This document shows positions 1 through 6,016 of a DNA stretch of 11,345 nt, piece by piece. This DNA is from JANLQX01 sp043775075 (GTDB lineage Bacteria > Actinomycetota > Acidimicrobiia > Acidimicrobiales > JANYDT01): assembly GCA_043775075.1 (NCBI GenBank), contig JAYVSS010000338.1, forward strand, positions 1 through 11,345, read 5' to 3'. Position 1 is the first letter of the stretch, and every line of letters begins with the position of its first letter. The notes under the pieces are model-generated. The model was not told the DNA's origin, searched no databases, and saw only the letters and a program-made list of their open reading frames with translations. A program made the translations under genes and the position numbers.

Positions 1-369
1 GACGGTTGGATCGGACAGGAGATCAAGTTCAACGGCGTGGATGCCGCCACCGCTCTCAGTGCCGGAACATCAGCTGGATCTGGCACCGGGACCACGGCCG
101 ATGCCAACAAACTGACCATTGTCAAGAAGGGCGACATGCTCGAGTTGAACGGCCTGCTGGATATGGCTGGCGGCACGGGGGATTCGGCCGGCGGACCCGA
201 CATGAGCGCAATGATGGGAGCAACGAAACCTGAACTTCGGGTCAAGTTCACGTTTCCCGGCAAGGTTGCCAAGGCCAGCCCAGGCGGAAAGATTTCCGGC
301 AACTCGGTCACCTGGACTCCGGCCTTCGGCAAGAAACTCGTCATGAAGGCGATCGCTCAGGCCAACTAA
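1..369 (+). CDS. LppM-like (DUF3153-type) lipoprotein domain protein, C-terminal part
   Basis: The reading frame is open from the first base of the window to the TAA at 367-369, so the gene begins upstream and only the last 122 residues are seen. The segment VKFTFPGKV followed by GGKISGNSVTWTP resembles the LppM domain of actinobacterial surface lipoproteins, which typically read TFPG...GNTVTWT near the domain end. M. tuberculosis LppM is a cell-envelope lipoprotein linked to phagocytosis; its biochemical role is not firmly known. Family members often end in a transmembrane helix after the domain. This one stops soon after the TWTP motif (ending KAIAQAN) and has no such helix. The lipobox, if present, lies outside the window. 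A strong terminator follows 44 bases after the stop, so this is the last gene of its transcript. Family assignment rests on short motifs only. Confidence 0.6.
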   Translation, partial: DGWIGQEIKFNGVDAATALSAGTSAGSGTGTTADANKLTIVKKGDMLELNGLLDMAGGTGDSAGGPDMSAMMGATKPELRVKFTFPGKVAKASPGGKISGNSVTWTPAFGKKLVMKAIAQAN

Positions 370-412
370 ACGTCGCCGGCGAGATTGCTCGCCCGTGGGA
401 CGTTGTTTCGAA

Positions 413-440
413 GGGGACGCCGCGAGGCGTCTCCTTCTTT
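413..440 (+). terminator. Rho-independent terminator after the LppM-like gene
   Basis: Bases 413-421 (GGGGACGCC) pair with 426-434 (GGCGTCTCC) in a 9-bp stem with one G-T wobble, closed by a GCGA loop of the GNRA type and followed by TTCTTT at 435-440. It separates the LppM-like gene from the P450 gene. Confidence 0.85.
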
Positions 441-479
441 GCGTCGTAGCCATGCGGCGGGGGAGACTGCGCCGTCACC

Positions 480-1724
480 ATGGCTGAAATCACCGCAGAA
501 CCTTCCACCGAATTGCTGTACGACCCTAGTGTTGCGTCGTTTCGGGCCGATCCGTACCCAACGTATGCGCGCTTTCGATCCGAGGCGCCGATGGTGCGGT
601 CGTCCACGGGACTGCGAGTCATATCGAGACATCGCGATGTGTCAAAGGTTCTTCGGTCGCCGGACGTGGCTCGCGATATCGACGAGGCGGCCATCGACTT
701 CTCCGCCCCGGAGTTGGCATGGCGAGAGGTTCGTCGGGGCAACCGGGGCGCCAAGTCAATGCTCAATCTCGACGCGCCTGACCACACCCGTTTGCGCGGA
801 CTCGTCTCGAAGGCGTTTACCCCGAAGGCCATCGGCCGGCTTCGTCCCCGGGTCCAAGCCCTCGTCGACGCCGCCCTTGACCGCGTTGCCGACACTGGCG
901 GTATTGAACTCATTGATGCTCTGGCCTTTCCGCTGCCTTTCCAAGTGATTTCTGATCTGCTCGACATGCCGACGGAGCGCGCCGACGAACTGCGGGACTG
1001 GAGTCAGGCGATCACGCTGTCGCTCGAACCGATGGCCACGGAAGACGATCTCCGATTGGCCACAGCCGCGGTGCAGAACGTGATCGGGTTCCTTGTACCG
1101 GTTATCGAACATCGTCGCCACCATCTCGGCGACGATGTGCTCAGCGCGCTTATCGTCGCCGAGGAGAGTGGCGAGCGGCTGAGCCTTCCCGAGCTGATCT
1201 CGACGGTGGTGCTGCTGTACATCGCAGGTCACGAGACCACGTTCAACCTCATCGGAAACGGGGCGTTGGCTCTGGCCCGCAATCCGGACCAGCGAGCGCT
1301 GTGGCGCAGCGCCGGCGAGTCGCTGGACGGCAATGCCATTGATGAACTGCTGCGCTTCGACGGGCCGGTGCAGCAAACGATCCGCGTGCCTCTCGTCGAT
1401 ATGGAACTCAGCGGTGGAGTGATCCCTGCCGGACATCGGGTGCTCACCTTGCTCGGCGCCGCCAATCGTGACGGTGATGTGTTCGACGCGCCGGACACCC
1501 TTCGCCTCGATCGTGACGGTGCGGCCAAACACCTGTCGTTTGCCCTTGGCGCCCACTATTGCCTTGGTGCGTCGCTCGCTCGGTTGGAGGCCCAGGTGGC
1601 ACTCGGCACGATGGTGCGTCGGTTTGAGGAGTGGTCGGTGCGGGAGACTCCGCAATGGCGGGACCGGATCACTATTCGGGGCGTGAGCCGATTGAGCCTG
1701 GCCATGCAGTCGTTCCAAGTGTGA
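480..1724 (+). CDS. Cytochrome P450 (soluble bacterial monooxygenase)
   Basis: Heme-thiolate monooxygenase of 414 residues, the usual length for a soluble bacterial class I P450, with no N-terminal membrane anchor. It would insert one oxygen atom into an organic substrate using electrons from a ferredoxin and its reductase, neither of which is encoded here. Motifs in order: C-helix LDAPDHTRLRGLVSKAFTP; I-helix oxygen-activation motif AGHETT (residues 249-254); K-helix ELLR (289-292), matching ExxR; heme-binding loop FALGAHYCLG (354-363) with Cys361 as iron ligand. All catalytic elements are intact. ATG 480 is the only credible start; GGGGGAG at 459-465 is the best Shine-Dalgarno but lies 14 bases away. 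The stop codon lies inside the left arm of a long hairpin. The substrate cannot be deduced. A crotonase follows but is probably transcribed separately. Confidence 0.96.
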   Translation: MAEITAEPSTELLYDPSVASFRADPYPTYARFRSEAPMVRSSTGLRVISRHRDVSKVLRSPDVARDIDEAAIDFSAPELAWREVRRGNRGAKSMLNLDAPDHTRLRGLVSKAFTPKAIGRLRPRVQALVDAALDRVADTGGIELIDALAFPLPFQVISDLLDMPTERADELRDWSQAITLSLEPMATEDDLRLATAAVQNVIGFLVPVIEHRRHHLGDDVLSALIVAEESGERLSLPELISTVVLLYIAGHETTFNLIGNGALALARNPDQRALWRSAGESLDGNAIDELLRFDGPVQQTIRVPLVDMELSGGVIPAGHRVLTLLGAANRDGDVFDAPDTLRLDRDGAAKHLSFALGAHYCLGASLARLEAQVALGTMVRRFEEWSVRETPQWRDRITIRGVSRLSLAMQSFQV

Positions 1725-1795
1725 AATGTGCGCGTCAAAGTGTGGGTTCAGTGGTCAACCGAACGCCCACACTGAAGCGCACATTTCACACTTGG
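1715..1795. repeat. 81-bp inverted repeat (long hairpin) spanning the P450 stop codon
   Basis: The left arm, CCAAGTGTGAAATGTGCGC at 1715-1733, is perfectly complementary to 1777-1795 over 19 bp. After one mismatch, TCA 1735-1737 pairs with TGA 1773-1775, and GTGTGGG 1740-1746 pairs with CCCACAC 1766-1772 across a 2-nt bulge, giving about 29 bp. The heptamer AAGTGTG occurs at 1717 and 1738, with mirrored CACACT copies at 1768 and 1787. The arm includes the last three P450 codons and its stop. There is no T-run after the stem, so if it terminates transcription it would do so as a tail-less hairpin. A dispersed palindromic element or a multi-site operator are alternatives. Confidence 0.9.
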
Positions 1796-1806
1796 CGGGC
1801 GGGGCG

Positions 1807-1812
1807 TACGAT
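1807..1812 (+). promoter_or_regulatory. Putative -10 element for a leaderless crotonase mRNA
   Basis: TACGAT fits the actinobacterial TANNNT -10 pattern and ends 6 bases before ATG 1819, the spacing expected when transcription starts at or next to the start codon. No credible Shine-Dalgarno precedes that ATG. The element lies just after the long hairpin, which would separate it from P450 transcription. No clear -35 was identified. Confidence 0.45.
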
Positions 1813-1818
1813 CGAGAG

Positions 1819-2604
1819 ATGTCTGATGCCCCGCTGGTTCTCGTCGATCGGTTCGGTGGTGAAGCGATTGTCACCGTCACTTTGAACAATCCAAGCAAAC
1901 GCAACGCGCTCTCGATGTCGATGATGCGTGCGCTTATCGATGCGCTGCATGAGGCCAGTGACCACGACGGAGCGCGAGGCATCATTCTCGCGGCCAACGG
2001 CCCCGTGTTCTCCGCCGGTCACGACTTTGCCGACATGGCCGGGGCCGATCTCCCATTTCTGCGAAAGTTGTTGTTCACCTGCACCGAACTGATGACCCTC
2101 GTGCAGCAACTCCCGCAGCCCGTCCTCGCCAAAGTGCACGCTCTCGCCACGGCCGCGGGGTGCCAACTCGTTGCCGCCTGTGACCTGGCTATCAGCGCGG
2201 ACTCCGCTCACTTCGCGTTGCCCGGCGGCAAGGGGGGACTGTTCTGCACCACGCCACTCGTGGCCGTCGCCCGAAATATCGGTCGTAAGCGCGCATTGGA
2301 AATGGCCATGACCGGTGATCCGATCGACGCCGCCACCGCCGCAGATTGGGGCCTTATCAATCGTGCGGTTTCATCCGATGCCCTTGATGACGCGTGCGCC
2401 GATCTCCTGCGTCGGGCCACCCGCGGTAGCGCGTTTGCTAAGAGCATCGGCAAGGCCGCGTTCTACGCGCAGGTCGACCTTGATCAGCCCAAGGCATACG
2501 CTTATGCGATCGAAGTCATGGCGGCAAATGCCGCAGGTCCCGATGGCCAGGAAGGCGTCGCCAGCTTCCTCGAGAAGCGCCCGCCCGTGTGGAAAAATCA
2601 CTAA
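1819..2604 (+). CDS. ECHDC3-like enoyl-CoA hydratase/isomerase (crotonase) family protein
   Basis: A crotonase-fold protein of 261 residues that should bind an acyl-CoA. FSAGHDF (64-70) corresponds to the first oxyanion-hole segment, and AAGCQLVAACD (112-122) to the second. The run GLFCTTP after the second segment is characteristic of the ECHDC3 branch. In rat mitochondrial hydratase the two catalytic glutamates sit in GGGCEL and FGQPE; here they are Gln116 and Gly136 (FALPG), so ordinary enoyl-CoA hydration is unlikely. The reaction of ECHDC3-type proteins is not well established. ATG 1819 is preferred over an in-frame ATG at 1726, because the 31 residues between them fall in the hairpin and look non-coding, MSDAPLVLVDRF is a normal crotonase N-terminus, and TACGAT stands just upstream. 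No terminator was seen after the stop. Confidence 0.92.
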   Translation: MSDAPLVLVDRFGGEAIVTVTLNNPSKRNALSMSMMRALIDALHEASDHDGARGIILAANGPVFSAGHDFADMAGADLPFLRKLLFTCTELMTLVQQLPQPVLAKVHALATAAGCQLVAACDLAISADSAHFALPGGKGGLFCTTPLVAVARNIGRKRALEMAMTGDPIDAATAADWGLINRAVSSDALDDACADLLRRATRGSAFAKSIGKAAFYAQVDLDQPKAYAYAIEVMAANAAGPDGQEGVASFLEKRPPVWKNH

Positions 2605-2994
2605 GCGCACCGACAACTCTTCGCCGGTCTGCGTTGCGCCGTCGAACCACGTCCACCCGAGACGAATGATCGTTCCTTTTCATCCCATCAACTCTGCGGG
2701 CGAGCTTCTTGCTGACCCAACCATTGACGGGCGGGTCAATGAACGACTTCCGGGTCGGATATAAGGCGGGCGCCGTGCGAAATCCTCTCATCACTTGGTG
2801 AGATCGTCTCTAGTTTGCTTGTTCCACAAGAAAACCCTAAGGGTTTCGACACTTTCTGCCGACTACTTAGCGTGATGTTGATTCAACGCACACGTCGGGC
2901 CATCAGCCGGTCATGTCGTTCTCCGGGCATCCAATTGACGAGTCGATCCGACAGTGATGCCGTGTCGGCGAAGTCCAGCGGCACGGCGAGGGCA
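2605..2994. other. Intergenic stretch with no convincing gene, probable regulatory region of the tad-like pair
   Basis: No frame here shows a recognisable protein. Two symmetric sites stand out: TGACCC 2713-2718 with GGGTCA 2733-2738, and the near-perfect palindrome AAACCCTAAGGGTTT at 2832-2846. TTGACG at 2724-2729 resembles a -35 and TATAAG at 2760-2765 a -10, but they are 30 bases apart, so they do not make a promoter together. The frame of the TadE-like gene is open back to TTG 2815, and ATG 2875 or GTG 2962 are possible earlier starts. Confidence 0.5.
2832..2846. promoter_or_regulatory. Palindrome AAACCCTAAGGGTTT, possible operator
   Basis: Two perfect 7-base arms (AAACCCT and AGGGTTT) flank a single A. 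With no loop it is unlikely to act as an RNA hairpin, but it has the symmetry of a dimeric regulator site. It lies upstream of the TadE-like gene; no regulator is encoded nearby and the role is unproven. Confidence 0.3.
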
Positions 2995-3564
2995 GTGACG
3001 GACTCCCGGAGCGGAGTAGCAATACCGGTCGTAAAGGACCCGACCACACTTCCAGGGTGGTGGGCCGGGAGGCCACGACCGAACACTGAGCGCGGGGCAG
3101 TCGCCGTGGAAATGGCGATCATTCTTCCGCTATTTCTTGCCCTCGTGCTCGGGATCCTGACCGGCGGGATCGCCATGGACCACAAAATCGGCATCACAAA
3201 TGCTGCGCGCGAAGCGGCCCGATACGGGGCCACCGTTCCGGCCGCCCAGTGCGCCGACATTACGAAATGCAGCGGACGGAACTGGGCTCAAGGAGTTCAG
3301 GCCGTGGCGATGGACCGCCTATCCGGAGAGGTCCCGGCCTCACAGATCTGTGTGGCCCTCGTGTCGGGTTCGGGGTCGTTGCCCGTGCCCCTTGACGGCG
3401 CCCACACTACGAAATCCGATGGATCCGCTTGCTACAACGATTTAAGCATCGATACCGGCCAAAGGGTCCAGGTGTCGATGACCAGGACGGATCGTATGCA
3501 GACGTTTTTCTGGGCCAAGGACCTCTCCCTATCGGCTCGTGTCGTGGCTCGGTTCGAGCAGTGA
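2995..3564 (+). CDS. TadE-like pseudopilin / pilus assembly protein
   Basis: With the GTG 2995 start the protein has 189 residues. RGAVAVEMAIILPLFLALVL at residues 33-52 is the TadE signature: a prepilin-like RGA.xVE motif running into one membrane helix (about 39-61), followed by REAARYGA, also typical of the family. TadE-type minor pseudopilins are anchored in the membrane, with the C-terminal part outside, and act with Tad/Flp pilus or secretion machinery. Four cysteines follow the helix (86, 92, 119, 146), enough for two disulfides. The start is uncertain: GTG 2995 has GAGGG only two bases away, and ATG 2875 or GTG 2962 would add residues with no family resemblance and weaker codon bias. 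The TGA stop overlaps the next gene's GTG start, so the two are co-translated. Confidence 0.85.
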   Translation: MTDSRSGVAIPVVKDPTTLPGWWAGRPRPNTERGAVAVEMAIILPLFLALVLGILTGGIAMDHKIGITNAAREAARYGATVPAAQCADITKCSGRNWAQGVQAVAMDRLSGEVPASQICVALVSGSGSLPVPLDGAHTTKSDGSACYNDLSIDTGQRVQVSMTRTDRMQTFFWAKDLSLSARVVARFEQ

Positions 3565-5312
3565 CCATCGGAAGACTGACCGTCGGAGTGGGAACTCCCA
3601 GGCGCCGCAGTGAACAGGGTGCCATCGTTATGGTGTCGGCGGTGGTGATCACCACGCTCCTGGCCGTGGCCGCCCTGGTGCTCGACGTGGGTCTGCTGCG
3701 CGTGAACTCACGCAAGCTGCAGTCCGCAGCGGACCTTGCGGTAGCGGCCGGTGGGCGTGAACTTGGTGCTGCCGACCCGATGGCGGCGTGTACGAAGATC
3801 ATCACCTACCTCGACACGAACCTGCCTGACATGCCGACGATCGATGCGTCGTCGTTCTGCGGCCAAGGCGGCAATGACGTGAGCCGAACCATCTGCAAAC
3901 TGTCCTCCTATCAGGCGCAGGCCACACCCACCATTACGGCCGGCGACTACCGGGTGACTCTGCAGTTCCCGGTTTCGGACGCGCAGATTTCGGACAGCCG
4001 GAGAACCGGGCCCGGACTCAATGATGGTACGCCGTGCGAACGGATGCGGATACTGGTGAACGGCACTCAGCGCACCCTGTTCGCCACCGTGATGGGCGTG
4101 AAGAATCTGTCGATTACGAGGTCGGCCACCGTGCGCGGATACATCGGCACCCAGAACGACGTACCGGCGCTGTGGCTCCTCGACCCTTACGGATGCACGG
4201 CGCTGTCGGTCTCCGGCGGAAGTCGCCTCAGCGTGGGATCGACGGCCAGCGCCGGCATCGTGGTGTTGGACTCCGATGGTTCCTCCTGCAACAGCAATCA
4301 AGTCTCTCTATCGTCGACCGGGAGCGGCTCGTTGCTTGAAGCCCTACCCCAGTCCGGGGCATCGGTGGGACGGGTCATTTTGCGGGCGCTGAGCACGGCG
4401 GCCACCCTGTGCTCTCCTCCGGCATGCGATCCGGCCGACGTGTCGGCCGGCCGAATCGGTACACAGCCAACCGGCAACTCGCTGCGCGCTACCCGGTCGC
4501 CCGTGGATTGGCGGTACAACTGCAAACCGGTTTATCCGCTCTACCACGCCCTCACCATTCCGCCGTGCCCGACGACCACCGCCCCGTACCTCGACAACCT
4601 CATCTCGGCCGTTACCGCAGCAGGACCTGGCACCAGCGGATTCCAACGATGGAGCACCTCTTTCAGCTGCAACCCCACAGGCACGGTCACGGCGGACGGC
4701 AACTGGTGGGTGGACTGTCCTGGGGCCTTGTCGATCGGCACCGGTACCAATGTGGTGTTCACCGGCGGCAACATCGTGCTTGACCAAGGTATCAAGATGA
4801 CCGGCGGCACGCTCACGGTGAACAACGCCAATCCCACGGCGTCGCTGCCGAGCGCGTGTGTCGCGCCGACGGTGGTCACCCCGTGCCTCTCCGCGTCAAG
4901 TGCTTCATCGGCTTTCATTTATACGAAGAACGGCAACTGGAGCGTGACCGGTGGCGTAATCAACATCATGAAGACGTTCGTGTACCAAGCGTCGGGTTCC
5001 CTGAAAGTCGCTGGCGGGTCGCCTCCCACTTGGACAGCCCCCACCGAAGGTCCCTTCTCCGGCATGTCGTACTGGTCGGAACAGTCGAGCGCCAACTTCC
5101 AGATCAACGGTGGCGCCGGCGTGACGCTCGGAGGGGTCTTCTTCACGCCGGAGGCGAAACCGTTTAGCCTCAGCGGTGGCGGCAATTGGGGTCAGCAACA
5201 TGCTCAATTTATCACCTATCAGTTGGTGGTGACCGGTGGCAGCCAAGCCAGCCTGGTGCCAGACCCTTCCGCTGTCGGTATCCCGCTGAAACGGGGAGTG
5301 CTGATCCGCTGA
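3561..5312 (+). CDS. TadG-like protein with TadE/G N-terminus and a glycine-rich beta-repeat C-terminus
   Basis: Starting at GTG 3561, which overlaps the TadE-like stop as GTGA, the protein has 583 residues. Residues 18-65 carry the TadE/G-like module: EQGAIVMVSAVV leads into one helix (about 21-45), then DVGLLRVNSRKLQSAADLAV, the usual RxxLQxAADxAALA pattern. The remainder should be extracytoplasmic. From about residue 400 to the end it is rich in G, T, S and V with repeated turns such as GGNIVLDQG and TGGTLTV, suggesting a bactofilin-like or beta-helical fold. The ending (GGVFFTP, then LSGGGNW, AQFITYQLVVTGG and a final RGVLIR) matches the closing block often seen in actinobacterial TadG-type proteins. 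The protein is cysteine-rich. No Tad ATPase, prepilin peptidase or Flp pilin lies in the window, so the pair is an orphan here. A small hairpin follows the stop. Confidence 0.85.
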   Translation: MTIGRLTVGVGTPRRRSEQGAIVMVSAVVITTLLAVAALVLDVGLLRVNSRKLQSAADLAVAAGGRELGAADPMAACTKIITYLDTNLPDMPTIDASSFCGQGGNDVSRTICKLSSYQAQATPTITAGDYRVTLQFPVSDAQISDSRRTGPGLNDGTPCERMRILVNGTQRTLFATVMGVKNLSITRSATVRGYIGTQNDVPALWLLDPYGCTALSVSGGSRLSVGSTASAGIVVLDSDGSSCNSNQVSLSSTGSGSLLEALPQSGASVGRVILRALSTAATLCSPPACDPADVSAGRIGTQPTGNSLRATRSPVDWRYNCKPVYPLYHALTIPPCPTTTAPYLDNLISAVTAAGPGTSGFQRWSTSFSCNPTGTVTADGNWWVDCPGALSIGTGTNVVFTGGNIVLDQGIKMTGGTLTVNNANPTASLPSACVAPTVVTPCLSASSASSAFIYTKNGNWSVTGGVINIMKTFVYQASGSLKVAGGSPPTWTAPTEGPFSGMSYWSEQSSANFQINGGAGVTLGGVFFTPEAKPFSLSGGGNWGQQHAQFITYQLVVTGGSQASLVPDPSAVGIPLKRGVLIR

Positions 5313-5321
5313 TGGTCAGTC

Positions 5322-5344
5322 GCTACGAGCGGCAGCTCGGTAGC
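5322..5344 (+). terminator. Possible tail-less hairpin terminator after the TadG-like gene
   Basis: GCTACGAGC (5322-5330) pairs with 5335-5344 over 9 bp with one bulged G, closed by a GGCA loop. It begins 9 bases after the stop. No T-run follows, and the same bases form the end of the dehalogenase relic, so the symmetry may be accidental. Confidence 0.35.
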
Positions 5345-5622
5345 CGAACCAACGTTGACAATCGCCCCTATCGGGAAACCGGTGTCTCCCTGGAAAACTT
5401 TTGCCATTCCATGAAGGCATCTCCGGGTGTTCTGCTCGGCTAACCGGTGTTTCCGATAACTACGCGCCCATAGCGATCGGGCTGAGCGGCGACCAGGGCA
5501 AGCAAGCGACAAGACCACCCCGGTCCTGGCCAAAATATGTCGGCGTAGTGCCGGACGAACGGATACCCCGAAAGGTCGGTGAAGCGATCATCAGGTGTGC
5601 GTAGTGACTGCAAATGCTCCAT
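5330..5622 (-). pseudogene. Haloalkane dehalogenase remnant (alpha/beta hydrolase), decayed
   Basis: Read on the minus strand, pieces of a haloalkane dehalogenase appear in the right order but not in one frame. Piece 1 (5622-5536) has RTPDDRF and GYPF, the N-terminal signature of DhlA-type enzymes. Piece 2 (5531-5508), in another frame, reads GQDRGGLV, the nucleophile-elbow motif GQDWGG with the aspartate kept but Trp changed to Arg. Piece 3 (5505-5443), back in the first frame, reads PDRYGRVVIGNTG and meets TAG at 5442-5440. Piece 4 (5439-5380) reads AFMEWQKFSRETP. Piece 5 (5380-5330), frameshifted again, reads FPIGAIVNVGSATEL. About 90 residues between pieces 1 and 2, including the HGEP region, are missing, as is roughly the last third. 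Intact enzymes have about 300 residues and hydrolyse carbon-halogen bonds. The original start was ATG 5622 or TTG 5613. The relic ends 17 bases from the TadG-like stop. Recognition is from memory of the family. Confidence 0.8.
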
Positions 5623-6016
5623 CCCTTCTTCATTGGGGGTTGGCGGAGAATTCGACGGCAATTGTTCACGAAACGATATCTGTAACTAAGGAACAGTGTT
5701 GTAGTGGCGGAACCTGCGCGGCACAACAGCGAGCGGAAAGGGCAAAATGCCCCGGTCACCCAGCCGAGCCGTCGCCGTCGCCCAGGACATGGAAATCCGG
5801 TCGACTTCATCCCCAACTTTGCCTTCCCGGGCGACCGCGTGCGCCGTCCCGGGCGATGCGCGAGCCAGGGTGGCGTCCGACGGAAGTACCGTGACTGGCG
5901 CTGTGAGTACCCCCTCCCCTCATGATCCGCACACCGCCACTTCGCGTGCCGACGCCCACGACGCCCACGACGCCCACGACGCTGGCATCGCCGACGAGGG
6001 TCGGGACCCGGCTCGT
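5623..6016. other. Region between the dehalogenase relic and the decarboxylase, start of decarboxylase unresolved
   Basis: No protein family is recognised here. The decarboxylase frame is open back to ATG 5747 (preceded by GGAAAGGG four bases away), with further in-frame starts GTG 5870, 5891 and 5903. A competing + frame from GTG 5704 to 5925 is preceded by AAGGA at 5688-5692, and one minus-strand frame across 5690-5915 is also open and GC3-rich. These three alternatives cannot be separated by eye. The AT-richer patch at 5660-5700 may hold a promoter, but no pair of hexamers is convincing. Confidence 0.45.
5951..5982 (+). repeat. 9-bp tandem repeat GACGCCCAC, three copies plus a partial copy
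   Basis: Three perfect copies of GACGCCCAC occupy 5951-5977 and a fourth begins at 5978. In the decarboxylase frame each unit encodes Asp-Ala-His. A 9-bp period keeps the frame, as expected if the stretch is translated as an N-terminal extension, but it lies ahead of the conserved domain and may be untranslated. Confidence 0.9.

Noticed and set aside
756..1718. Long minus-strand open frame of 320 codons opposite the P450 gene.
   Set aside because: It mirrors a strongly supported P450 with all motifs intact and shows no recognisable domain; typical antisense openness in high-GC DNA.
3708..4301. Minus-strand open frame opposite the TadG-like gene.
   Set aside because: Histidine/arginine-rich translation with no family resemblance; shadow of the real gene.
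5355..5360. TTGACA, a perfect -35-like hexamer after the TadG-like gene.
   Set aside because: No TANNNT hexamer lies 16-18 bases downstream, and the bases lie within the dehalogenase relic.
5377..5454. Direct repeat AACCGGTGTCTCC (5377-5389) and AACCGGTGTTTCC (5442-5454), looking like paired binding sites.
   Set aside because: On the minus strand both fall in the dehalogenase relic, where they encode parts of the ETP-G and GNTG segments. Coding history explains them better than regulation.
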